A stretch of DNA of 64,000 nucleotides from Streptomyces lydicus. Its GTDB lineage: Bacteria; Actinomycetota; Actinomycetes; Streptomycetales; Streptomycetaceae. The notes under the pieces were generated by a model. That model was not told the origin of the DNA, ran no database searches, and saw nothing but the letters and a program-made list of their open reading frames with translations. The position numbers were made by a program, and so were the translations under genes. The stretch lies in NCBI RefSeq assembly GCF_000717345.1, contig NZ_JNZA01000033.1, positions 1 to 64,000 on the forward strand. The letters are read 5' to 3'. Shown one piece after another: positions 25,828 through 37,400 of this stretch; positions within the stretch are counted from its first letter, which is position 1, and every line of letters starts with the position of its first letter.

Positions 25828-28323
25828 TCACTCGGCAGCGAACAGCGCCACCGGCGCGTCCGCCAGCAGCTCGCTCAGCCCCACCAGCGCACCGCCCGGC
25901 ACCTCACGCCCGGTCAGCAGCTCGCGCCAGGGCCCGCCCGGCGGCAGCCGCAGTCCGGTGTCCCACCAGCCGCCGGTCTCCACCAGCCGCAGCGAGAGCC
26001 GGGTCAGCACCGTCACCACCCGCCCGCTGCGGCAGAACGCCACGCAGTGGTCGGCCGCCGGCCCCTCGGCCCGCACCGGCTCGTACGACGCGGCGGCCCC
26101 GAACCACTCCGGACGACGGCGCCGCAGCCGCAGCGCGGTGGCCGTCAGCCGCAGCTTCTCGGCGGACAGATCGAGCGGCGCGGCGCCGCCGTCGAGCTCG
26201 GCGAGCAGTTCCGGCCGGAAGCGCGCGGGTGCGCGGTTGTCCGGGTCGACCAGCGCCGTGTGGAGGCGTTCGCTGCCCTGGTAGAGGTCGGGGACGCCCG
26301 GCATGGTCAGGTGCAGCAGCGCGGCGCCCAGCACATTGGCGCGGACGAACGGGGCCAGCTCGGCGTCCAGCGCGGCCAGCGGCGCGCCGAGCGGACCGCA
26401 GGGCCCGCTGTGCACGAACTCCGTCACCGCCTCCTCGTAGTCCGCGCGCGGCTCCGTCCACGACGTGCGCAGCCCGGCTTCCCGCGCCGCCTTGAGGACC
26501 GCGGGCGCCACCCGTTCCGCGCCCGCCCCGCCGGCCGGGGCGCCCAGGCCGAAGGCGGTCTGCCAGGCCAGCCAGGACACCATCGGGTCCGCCGGACCCG
26601 CGCCGTCCACCCCGCTCCCGACCCCGCACACCGCCGCCTCGGCCATCGACCCCAGCACATCGCGCCAGCGGTCCGGGCACTCCGACAGCACCGCGATCCG
26701 CGCCCGCACATCGGCGCTGCGCTTGGTGTCGTGCGTGGACAGCACCGTGCCCGTCGTCGGCCAGTCCCGCTGCACCCGGGCGCAGTACGCGTGGAAGGCG
26801 TCCGGCCCGAGCGCCGGCTCCCCGGGATCGCCGCCGACCTCGCAGGCCGACAGCAGCACCGGATAGCGGTAGAAGGCGGTGTCCTCCACGGACTTGGCGT
26901 GCAGGGCGGAGGCGGTCTGGGCGAAGCGGGCCGCGAAGTCCGCGCGGTCGGCGCGGTCCGCCGCGTCCGGCGTGTCGCCGTGCCCGCCGTCGCCGTCCGG
27001 CTCGTCCGGGCACCGGCCGAGCGCCAGATCGTGGATCAGATCCACCGCCCGTGCCTCCTCCGGTACCCGGAACGCGCCGCGGGCCCCCGTCGCGGCCCGG
27101 CCCAGCATCGCCGCGTCCGTCGCCGCCCGCGTCGCGTCGGCGGCGTACGGCCGGTAGACCGGCAGCCGCACCAGCAGCTCGCGGAGCGCCTGCCGCAGCG
27201 CCCAGGGCGCGTGGTCGCCCGGCCGCGGGGCGCGCCCGCTGATCCGCGCCGCGGTCCGCACCAGCCGCTCGACCTCCGCGGCCAGATCGTGCGTGACGAC
27301 CTCGTACGCGGCCCGGCGCACCGTCTCCTCCCAGTCGCCGCCCTCGTCGGCCAGCGGGGTGACGAAGTCCCGGTAGTGGGAGAAGAGCCGCCCGGAGCCC
27401 TGGGGGCAGACGAACAGGCCGTCGATGTGCCGCAGCGCGTCGTAGCCGGTCGTGCCCGCGCACGCCCAGCTCGCGGGAAGCCGCTCGTCGCCGGTGAGGA
27501 TCTTCTCGACGACGGTCCAGCGGCCGCCGGTGCCCTCGTGCAGCCGGGCCAGATAGCCGCCGGGATCCACCAGCCCGTCGGGGTGGTCGATGCGCAGCCC
27601 GTCGATGACCCCGTCACGGACCAGCCGCAGCACCGTGCGGTGCGTCGCGTCGAAGACCTCGGGGTCCTCGACGCGCACCCCGATCAGCTCCGAAATGGTG
27701 AAGAAGCGGCGGTAGTTCAGCTCGCTGCGGGCCAGCCGCCACCAGGCGAGGCGGTACCACTGGGACGCGAGGAGGCGCGGCAGCGGCAGCTCCTCGGTAC
27801 CGGGGCGCAGCGGGAAGGCGTGGTCGTGATAGCGCAGCACCCCGTCGCCGGCCGCCACGACGAAGTGCGGCAGCTCGTCGCCGAGCGGCCCGCCCAGCAC
27901 CGGCAGCAGCAGCCGCCCGTCGTGCCCGCCGTCCCAGTCGATGTCGAACCACCGGGCGTACGGGGAGGCCGGGCCGTCGCGCAGCACCTCCCACAGCGGC
28001 CCGTTCAGCCCGGCCGGCTGCGGCACCGCCATGTGGTTCGGCACGAGGTCGACGACCAGCCCGAGGCCGTGTGCCCGGGCCGTCGCCGCCAGCTGCCGCA
28101 GGCCCCGCTCACCGCCCAGCTCGGCCCGTACCGCCGTGTGGTCGACCACGTCGTAGCCGTGCGTGGAGCCGGGCACCGACTCCAGCACCGGCGAGAGGTG
28201 CAGGTGCGACACGCCCAGCTCGGCCAGATGGGGGACCGCCCGCTCGGCCGCGGCGAACGGGAAGTCCGGCTGGAGCTGCAGCCGGTAGGTGGCGGTCGGC
28301 GACGGACTCGAGGGCTGCGTCAT
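25828..28323 (-). CDS. treY: Malto-oligosyltrehalose synthase
   Basis: An 831-residue GH13 enzyme that turns the reducing-end glucose of maltodextrins into a terminal trehalose unit. It shows ATYRLQLQPDFPF, DLVPNHMA, DGLRIDHPDGL with the nucleophile Asp, VEKIL with the acid/base Glu, and LSTHDTKRS. TreZ then frees trehalose. It lies 88 bp downstream of glgX on the same strand and the two are probably one operon, linking glycogen debranching to trehalose formation. Confidence 0.95.
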   Translation of the reverse strand: MTQPSSPSPTATYRLQLQPDFPFAAAERAVPHLAELGVSHLHLSPVLESVPGSTHGYDVVDHTAVRAELGGERGLRQLAATARAHGLGLVVDLVPNHMAVPQPAGLNGPLWEVLRDGPASPYARWFDIDWDGGHDGRLLLPVLGGPLGDELPHFVVAAGDGVLRYHDHAFPLRPGTEELPLPRLLASQWYRLAWWRLARSELNYRRFFTISELIGVRVEDPEVFDATHRTVLRLVRDGVIDGLRIDHPDGLVDPGGYLARLHEGTGGRWTVVEKILTGDERLPASWACAGTTGYDALRHIDGLFVCPQGSGRLFSHYRDFVTPLADEGGDWEETVRRAAYEVVTHDLAAEVERLVRTAARISGRAPRPGDHAPWALRQALRELLVRLPVYRPYAADATRAATDAAMLGRAATGARGAFRVPEEARAVDLIHDLALGRCPDEPDGDGGHGDTPDAADRADRADFAARFAQTASALHAKSVEDTAFYRYPVLLSACEVGGDPGEPALGPDAFHAYCARVQRDWPTTGTVLSTHDTKRSADVRARIAVLSECPDRWRDVLGSMAEAAVCGVGSGVDGAGPADPMVSWLAWQTAFGLGAPAGGAGAERVAPAVLKAAREAGLRTSWTEPRADYEEAVTEFVHSGPCGPLGAPLAALDAELAPFVRANVLGAALLHLTMPGVPDLYQGSERLHTALVDPDNRAPARFRPELLAELDGGAAPLDLSAEKLRLTATALRLRRRRPEWFGAAASYEPVRAEGPAADHCVAFCRSGRVVTVLTRLSLRLVETGGWWDTGLRLPPGGPWRELLTGREVPGGALVGLSELLADAPVALFAAE

Positions 28324-28411
28324 GGGAACACCCGTACCCCGTCGGCGGGCCGTTTCGTCATCGGCCGCCGTACCGATCCTCCGCACCGTCCCGCCACCCG
28401 GACCCCCGCCG

Positions 28412-30631
<2,220 letters not shown>

Positions 30632-30710
30632 GCGTAGACTCTTCCACTTTCTCGTCGGGCGCTGCGGCGACTCCACGACACACGTCCGCGGACCGAAGGG
30701 AAATCCTTCC

Positions 30711-30783
30711 CCAACTTGTCGCAACTTGTCGCACACGGCGGGCTTTTCGCGAGATCTCCGCTGAATGGTGGGCAACCTGTCGC
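30711..30783. repeat. Three copies of an 11-12 bp motif upstream of glgX
   Basis: The motif CAACTTGTCGC occurs in tandem at 30712-30722 and 30722-30732 (10-bp units at 30713 and 30723), and as CAACCTGTCGC at 30773-30783, all in the same orientation. They lie in the 241-bp gap between the divergent glgX (start 30631) and the secreted-protein gene (start 30873). Repeated direct motifs here are candidate activator or repressor sites. Confidence 0.5.
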
Positions 30784-30842
30784 CATGTCGGATCGTCCTA
30801 CAGGTCGTCCCATTGGGGGACCCACGGGGGATCCGAGATGCG

Positions 30843-30859
30843 TGTCACGCTCAGTGACA
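30843..30859. promoter_or_regulatory. Inverted repeat just upstream of the 30873 start
   Basis: TGTCAC (30843-30848) and GTGACA (30854-30859) are perfect reverse complements with a 5-bp spacer, immediately before the Shine-Dalgarno CAGGGGGGAA. It could be an operator or a small RNA hairpin. Confidence 0.4.
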
Positions 30860-30872
30860 GCAGGGGGGAACC

Positions 30873-31682
30873 GTGCACCGACTGATGCACCGCCACCTCG
30901 GCAAGCTCGTGGCGGGCGCCGCGCTGGCCCTGACCGGCACCGCCGCGATGGCCGCGATCACCTTGCCCGCGGGCGCCGGCGCCACCGGCCCCGCGGGCGG
31001 CCGGCCCGCCGCGGCCGGCGCCTCCGCGGCGGGCCGCGACCCCGGGCAGCCGCCGCCCGCCGTCGTCGAGAAGGCCCGGGCCCAGGGGGCGCGCGGCCGG
31101 GGGCGGGACCCGCTCACCGACGACGAGCTGCGCCGCGCCCGGGACCTGGCGCTGCCGCGCGCCCCGCGCGCCGCCGCCCGGGACGTCACCGGCAGACCCG
31201 GGCCCGAGCCGCTCACCACCGATCTGGCCGAACCCGACCCGTCGGAGGCAGGGTCGGCCGAACCGCCGCGCCGGGCCGTCGTCTCCTTCTACGACTACCG
31301 CGGCGACGGCTACGTCCGTACGACGGTCAACCTCACCACCTCGAAGGTGGAGGCCACGGATGTCCAGCACGGCGTCCAGCCGCCGCCGGGCCACGACGAG
31401 GCCGTCGAGGCCGCCCGGCTGCTGATCGCCGCGCCGCTCGGCGCCGGGCTGCGGCAGGACTACCGGGACGCCACCGGCCGCGACCTCACCGGGCCCGAAC
31501 CCCTCACCGTCACCGGCTTCGTCTACCGGGGCCGCGCGGAAGGCGCCGTGCCGGGCGCCCTCGCCGCCTGCGGGGAGCACCGCTGCGTCCGCCTCTTCAC
31601 CCAGGTCACCGGCGGCCGCTGGATCGACACCCGCCGCTTCGTCATCGACCTCAGCGCGCGCACCGTCTCCCGACTGGGCTGA
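30873..31682 (+). CDS. Secreted protein resembling copper amine oxidase N2/N3 domains
   Basis: A 269-residue protein with a signal peptide (hydrophobic residues 10-30) and an Ala/Gly-rich linker. GTG 30873 has a strong CAGGGGGGAA upstream. Residues 79-165 (PLTDDELRRA... VSFYDYRGDG... TVNLTTSKVEA) and 167-265 (GVQPPPGHDEAVEAARLLIA... RCVRLFTQVTGG... FVIDLSARTV) follow the plan of the two small alpha/beta domains that precede the catalytic domain in copper amine oxidases. The next gene encodes that catalytic domain 46 bp downstream. The relationship is my inference from pattern, not a search result. No catalytic residues are expected in this half. Confidence 0.65.
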   Translation: MHRLMHRHLGKLVAGAALALTGTAAMAAITLPAGAGATGPAGGRPAAAGASAAGRDPGQPPPAVVEKARAQGARGRGRDPLTDDELRRARDLALPRAPRAAARDVTGRPGPEPLTTDLAEPDPSEAGSAEPPRRAVVSFYDYRGDGYVRTTVNLTTSKVEATDVQHGVQPPPGHDEAVEAARLLIAAPLGAGLRQDYRDATGRDLTGPEPLTVTGFVYRGRAEGAVPGALAACGEHRCVRLFTQVTGGRWIDTRRFVIDLSARTVSRLG

Positions 31683-31728
31683 CGCGCGCCCGCCCCCACC
31701 GCCCCTCCTTCGACCGGGAGCCGCCCCG

Positions 31729-33084
31729 ATGTCCGCACCACGCACCACCGGCGCCCTTCCCCGCCGGGGAAAGACCCCCCGCCGCCCGTACCGCCGCGCC
31801 GCAGCCCTCCTCGCCGTCCCGCTGCTGCTCGCCGCCGGCGCCCTGGCCACCGGTCCGGCCGCCCAGGCCGCCCCGGAAACCACCGCCGCGCCCGCCCCGG
31901 CACCCGCCTGCAGCCCCGCCTACCGCGTCACCCAGACGCTCGACGGCGGCACCGTCTGGCGGATGTGCTGGCACTACGAGGGCAACGCCGGCCTCGTCCT
32001 GGACGACGTCTCGTACCAGCCCAAGGGCGAACGCGTTCCCATCAAGGTGCTCACCACCGCCAAGCTCGCCCAGATCCACGTCCCCTACGACGACGGCAGG
32101 ACCGAGTACGACGACCTCACCGGCCAGGGCTTCGCCCAGGGCCTCCAGCGGCTCGACCCCGCCGAATGCCCTGGCGGCACCATCAAGACCGTCCGGGTGC
32201 CCGGCGCCTGGGACTCCGCGCACCCCGACGTCAGCGGCCTGTGCGCGACCACCCGTGCCCGCGGCCACGCCTACCGGATGGGCGCGTTCCCCGGCAGCGA
32301 CACCAAGACCTACCAGCTCCAGGGCAAGGACCTGCTGCTCTACACCGTCAACAAGGTGGGCTGGTACGAATACATCACCGAATGGCGGTTCTCCGGCGAC
32401 GGCACCATGACCTTCCAGGTCGGCGCCACCGGCACCGTCTCGCCCAACGACTACGACGCCGGCGACGGCCGCGGCATGCCACTCGGCAAGGGGGCCAAGG
32501 ACTACGCGACCAGCCACAGCCACAACGTCTTCTGGCGGCTGAACTTCGGCCTGGACGGCTCGTCCGCCAACAAGTTCGAGCAGTTCGACTCCACCCTCAC
32601 CACCCGCTCCGGCGGTGGCACCCCGACCATCCGCACCACCCGCACCCCGGTCACCAAGGAACTGGCCGGAGACGCCGGGCCGATGCGCTGGTGGCGGGTG
32701 GTGAGCGCCACCGGCAAGAACAGGGACGGGCATCCGCGCTCGTACGAGATCGTTCCCGGCCACACCAGCAAGTACGGCGGCCGCGGCTACACCAAGCACG
32801 ACGTGTATGTCACCGAGTACAACAAGTGCGAGCAGTTCGCCAGTAACAACCTGGCCAACTGCGGTGCGGGCACCGGCAGAAGCGTCGACCGCTGGGTCAA
32901 CGGCCAGCCGCTCAAACACCCCATCGCGTGGGTCAACATCGGGTTCCACCACATCGCCAGGGACGAGGACCAGGAGCCGATGCCCGTCCACTGGCAGGGC
33001 TTCCAACTGGTGCCGCGCGACGTCACGGCTATGAATCCGCTCACTCCGCCCGCGCTGACCGGTCACAACGGGCACTATGAATAA
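31729..33084 (+). CDS. Secreted copper amine oxidase, catalytic domain only
   Basis: A 451-residue protein with a signal peptide (residues 18-48, ending near AQAAP). It matches the C-terminal catalytic domain of copper amine oxidases, which use copper and topaquinone made from a tyrosine. Candidate copper ligands are His263, His265 (TSHSHNVFWRLNFGLDG) and His408 (GFHHIARDEDQEPMPV). The candidate base is Asp129, 84 residues before Tyr213, the same gap as Asp298-TPQ382 in the Arthrobacter enzyme. The cofactor motif reads Trp212-Tyr213-Glu214 instead of Asn-Tyr-Asp/Glu. The usual N-terminal domains are absent and appear to be encoded upstream. Confidence 0.85.
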   Translation: MSAPRTTGALPRRGKTPRRPYRRAAALLAVPLLLAAGALATGPAAQAAPETTAAPAPAPACSPAYRVTQTLDGGTVWRMCWHYEGNAGLVLDDVSYQPKGERVPIKVLTTAKLAQIHVPYDDGRTEYDDLTGQGFAQGLQRLDPAECPGGTIKTVRVPGAWDSAHPDVSGLCATTRARGHAYRMGAFPGSDTKTYQLQGKDLLLYTVNKVGWYEYITEWRFSGDGTMTFQVGATGTVSPNDYDAGDGRGMPLGKGAKDYATSHSHNVFWRLNFGLDGSSANKFEQFDSTLTTRSGGGTPTIRTTRTPVTKELAGDAGPMRWWRVVSATGKNRDGHPRSYEIVPGHTSKYGGRGYTKHDVYVTEYNKCEQFASNNLANCGAGTGRSVDRWVNGQPLKHPIAWVNIGFHHIARDEDQEPMPVHWQGFQLVPRDVTAMNPLTPPALTGHNGHYE

Positions 33085-33185
33085 GGGGAGTTGGTAGACG
33101 ACTCGACCCATCCTGCTGCACCGCCTCCCGCACCGCAGTAGTCTGCCTTGATCGTTGGGCACGGGGGTTCGGAAGGCGGTGGCAG

Positions 33186-34436
33186 GTGAGCGGCGGGCTG
33201 GAGTTGCCCCCTGGTGACGAGAGTCATGAGGGCCATGAGGGCGGCTCCGTCGACGCACCGCCCGGCGCGGTGTCCCTGGCGCGACCGCTGGAGATCGGGG
33301 CGGAGCTGGACTGGGGCGCCGACGCCTGGAGCGAGGTGCGTACCCGTGCCCGTCGGGCCGGCCGCGCCTACATCTGGCTGAATCTCGTCGAGCAGCGGCT
33401 GCGCGCCGTGGTCGCGGCCGTCCTGCGGCCGATCTACGAGCCGGTGCACGGCGACGAATGGGTGATCGCCGCGGCCGGCCCCGCCGGACAGGAGTGGGTG
33501 CAGCGCGCCGTCGCCGTACGCGAGGTCAGCCGGCGCAAGGGCTACCTCCTCGACCCCGCCGACGACAACATCGTCAGCTTTCTGACGCTGCCGCAACTGC
33601 GCGAACTGATGGTCCAGCACTGGCCCTGCTTCGAGCCGTACTTCGACGACCGCCGCGAGGTCGAGCTGGCCCTCGACGAGCTGGAGGTCGCCCGCAACAT
33701 CGTCTCCCGCAACCGCGCGCTGTCCGAGACCGTCCTCGCCCAGGCCGAGCGCGCCTCCGCCCGCCTCCTGGACATCCTCGGCTCCGGCATCGGCACCCGG
33801 ATCTCCGGGCGGCTGCCCATCGACGCGGTCGAGGACCTGGTCGGCGACCGCTACGCCGACGTCATCGGGGTCCACCCCGACCGGGTACGGCTGCAGCGCC
33901 AGCTCCCCGCCGAGGACCTCTTCGGCGGCGCCCGCCGCCTCGACGCCGTCGGCATCGGCCTCAACCTCCTCGTGCAGAACTACTCCGGCCGCCGGCTGGT
34001 CCGGCTCGCCGAAACCGGCTGCCGGGTCCGGCTGCTCTTCCTCAACCCCGCCAGCAGCGCGGTCCGCCGCCGGGAGCGCGAAATCGGCCTGAAGAAGGGC
34101 GAGATGAGCCGCTCCATCGAGATGAACATCCTGCACATGCGGCGGGTGCGGGCCCGGCTGCGCGACCCCGGCGCCTTCGAGATCCAGGTCTTCGACGAGA
34201 CCCCGCGCTTCACCGCCTACCTCGTCGACGGCGACGGCCCCGACGGCATAGCCGTCGTCCAGTCCTACCTCCGCAAGAGCCGCGGGATGGAGTCCCCGGT
34301 CCTCGTCCTGCGCGGCGGCGCCCGCGAGGTCGTCCGCCAGGACGCCCGGGACGGCCGCGACGGCGACCACGGGCTGTTCGAGACCTACCGCGAGGAGTTC
34401 GAAGGCATCTGGGCGGATTCCCGGCCGGTTTCCTGA
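33186..34436 (+). CDS. SAV2148-family HEPN domain protein with DUF5919-like C-terminus
   Basis: A 416-residue cytoplasmic protein starting at GTG 33186. The helical first half matches what is called the SAV2148 family HEPN protein in Streptomyces. The second half (LLVQNYSGRRLVRLAETGCRVRLLFLNP ... MNILHMRRVRARL) looks like DUF5919, a phospholipase-D-like fold. HEPN nucleases need an RX4-6H motif; the only candidate is RPIYEPVH near residue 80, in a proline-rich stretch, so nuclease activity is doubtful. The next gene (AfsR type) starts 21 bp later and is probably co-transcribed. Confidence 0.8.
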   Translation: MSGGLELPPGDESHEGHEGGSVDAPPGAVSLARPLEIGAELDWGADAWSEVRTRARRAGRAYIWLNLVEQRLRAVVAAVLRPIYEPVHGDEWVIAAAGPAGQEWVQRAVAVREVSRRKGYLLDPADDNIVSFLTLPQLRELMVQHWPCFEPYFDDRREVELALDELEVARNIVSRNRALSETVLAQAERASARLLDILGSGIGTRISGRLPIDAVEDLVGDRYADVIGVHPDRVRLQRQLPAEDLFGGARRLDAVGIGLNLLVQNYSGRRLVRLAETGCRVRLLFLNPASSAVRRREREIGLKKGEMSRSIEMNILHMRRVRARLRDPGAFEIQVFDETPRFTAYLVDGDGPDGIAVVQSYLRKSRGMESPVLVLRGGAREVVRQDARDGRDGDHGLFETYREEFEGIWADSRPVS

Positions 34437-34457
34437 CCACCTCGTACGGTTGTGCGT

Positions 34458-37400
34458 ATGCAATTCCGCGTGCTCGCCCCGCTGGAGGTGCGGTCCGCCG
34501 ACGGCCGCTCCGCCCCCGTCCCGGAGAAGAAGGTACGGGCGCTGCTCGCCGCACTCCTCGCGCACCACGGGCGCCCGGTGTCCGCGGACCGGCTCGTCGA
34601 GCACCTCTGGGGCGCGCGTCCGCCCGCCAACCCGACCGCCTCCCTCCAGAGCAAGGTCTCCCAGCTCCGCCGCGCCCTGGACACGGCCGAGCCCGGCGCC
34701 CGCAAGCTGGTCGTGACCGCCCCGCCCGGCTACCGCCTGGACGTCGCCGCCGACGCCCTGGACGCCGGCCGCTTCACCGCCCTCACCGCGCGCGCCCACG
34801 CCGCCGCCGGCGCGCAGGAGCGGGCCGGTCTGCTCGGCGCGGCCCTGGACCTGTGGCACGGCCCGGCGTTCGCCGGCTTCGCGGACGGCGATCTGATCCG
34901 CCCGGTGGCCGAGAGCCTGGAGGAACAGCGGCTGACGGCACTGGAGGAGCGGGCCGCGGCCCGCCTGGAACTGGGCGAACACGCCCCGCTGGCCGCTGAA
35001 CTGGCCGGCCTGGTGGCCCGGCACCCGCTGCGCGAACGACTGCGCGCCCTTCAGCTGACCGCGCTGTACCGGGCCGGCCGGCAGAGCGAGGCGCTGACCG
35101 CATACGGCGAGATCCGGGCCCTGCTCGCCGAGGAACTGGGCGTCGACCCCGGACCGGAGCTCGCCGCGGCGCACCGCGCGATCCTGCGCCAGGAGCCCTG
35201 GGAGCCGGGCGGCGGGGCCGTGACACGGGACGCGGGGCGCGCGCAGGTGGCGGTCGGCACCGCGCCTGCCCGCCCCCGTACCAACCTCCCCGCCCCGCTC
35301 ACCGCACTCCTCGGCCGCCAGGACGCGGTACGCCAGGTCGAGCAATCCCTCTCGGACCACCGCCTGCTGACGCTCACCGGCCCCGGTGGCGTCGGCAAGA
35401 CCCGGCTCGCCCTGGAGACCGCGGGCCGGCTGGGCGACACCTTCCCGGACGGCGTCTGGCTCGTCGAACTCGGCGCGCTGAGCCGCCCGGACGACCCCGC
35501 GCGTGGCCGGGACACCCGCTGCACCGCCGCCGAACTGGCCGAGACGGTGCTCGCCGTCCTCGGCATCCGCGAGGGCGCCGCGGGCGGCCCGGTCGCCGAA
35601 CGCCTCACCGGTGCGGTGCGCGGCAAACGCCTGCTGCTCGTCCTGGACAACTGCGAGCATGTCATCGACGCGGCCGCCGAGGTCACCGCCGCACTCCTCG
35701 CCGCCGCACCGCACCTGCGGACACTGGTGACGAGCCGGGAACCGCTCGGCCTGCCCGGCGAGGCGGTGTGGGCCGTACCGCCGCTGGAACCCGCCGGCGC
35801 CGTCGAGCTGTTCGCGGCCCGGGCGACCGCCGCCGACCCCGCCTTCGCCCTGGACGCGGGAGTCACGCCCGTCGTGGCGGAGATCTGCCGCCGGCTGGAC
35901 GGCATCCCGCTCGCCCTGGAACTCGCCGCCACCCGGGTGCGGGCACTCGGCGTGCGGGAGCTGAACGCCCGGCTCGACGACCGGTTCCGGCTGCTGGGGG
36001 CCGGCCGACGGGGTGCGCCGGCCCGCCAGCAGACCCTGCGGGCCGTGCTCGACTGGAGCTGGGAGCTGCTGCCCGCCCCCGAACGCACCGTGCTGCGCCG
36101 GCTGGCGGTCCAGGCCGACGGCTGCACCCTGCGGGCCGCCGAGACGGTCTGCGCGGGCGACGGCGTACCGCAGGACGAGGTGCTGGACCTGCTCGCCCGG
36201 CTCGTGGACCGCTCGCTGGTGACGGTGGCGCGCACCGCGCACGGGCCGCGCTACCGGCTCCTGGAGACGGTGGCCGCGTACTGCCTGGAGCGCCTGGCGG
36301 AGGCCGGCGAACTGCCCGCCGTACGCCGCCGGCACCACCGCTACTACACCGAACTCGCCGAGCAGGCCGAACCGTTGTTGTACGGAGCGGACCAACGGCA
36401 GTGGCTGGAAAGGCTCGACGCGGAGGCCGCGAACCTGCGCACCGCATTGGACGGCTCGATCCGGGAGGGCGCCGCGGACCGCGCGCTGCGCCTGGTCAAC
36501 GCGCTGGCCTGGTACTGGTTCCTGCGCGGACGCCTCGCGGAGGCGGGCCGCTCCCTGGAGGCCGCGCTCGCGGCGGGCGAGGCGGCGGCCGGTTCCGTCG
36601 CGGAGGGCCGGCGGCTGCGGGCTGCCGCCTGGCAGGTCGGCATGGGCTCGCTGGCGGGCGGGGACGCCGACCCCGTGGCGCGGGCGGCCGCCGTCCTCCA
36701 GCGGTACGAGGCGCACGGCGAGCCGCGCGAGCGGGCCTGGGCCCAGTGGTTCCTGGGGTACGCGCAGGTGGGCCTCGGCGACCCGGCGGCCGCCGCGGCA
36801 CGGCTCGACCGCTCGCTGGCCGCCTTCCGCGCGCTCGGCGACCGCTGGGGCACCGCGGCGTGCTTGAGCAGCCGCGCCCAGGGGACGCGCGGGGACCTGG
36901 CCGCCCGCCGCCGGGACGCCGAGGAGAGCGCCGCGCTCTTCCGCGAACTGGGCGACGGATGGGGCCAGTTGCAGGCCGCCGATGCCCTCGGCGCGATGGC
37001 CGAGATCACCGGCGACTACGCCCGGGCGGCCCGGCTCCACGAGGACGGACTGCGGATCGCCCAGGAGCTCGGCCTGTGGATCCAGGCGTCGTACAAGCTC
37101 ACCGGCCTCGGCCGGATCGCGCTGCTGACCGGCGACCTGGCGCGCGCCCGGGACTGTCACGAGCGGGGGCTGCGGCTGGCCGCGGAACAGTCCCACCGGC
37201 GCGGCGAGATGTTCGCCGAGTCCGGACTCGCCCTCGGCGCCCGGAAGGAGGGGCGTCTCGACGAGGCGGAAGCGCGCCTGCGGCCCTGGCTGGAGTGGTG
37301 CCGCGGACGGGACGGCGACCCCGGGACCGCGTTCGCGCTGGCCGAGCTGGGCTTCGTCGCCGAGTTGCGGGGCGACACCGGGGCCGCCCGCCGGCTCCAT

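Noticed and set aside
33186..34436. HEPN gene as part of an anti-phage system
   Set aside because: No toxin-antitoxin partner, no clear RX4-6H active site and no other defence genes nearby; the family is widespread in Streptomyces cores.
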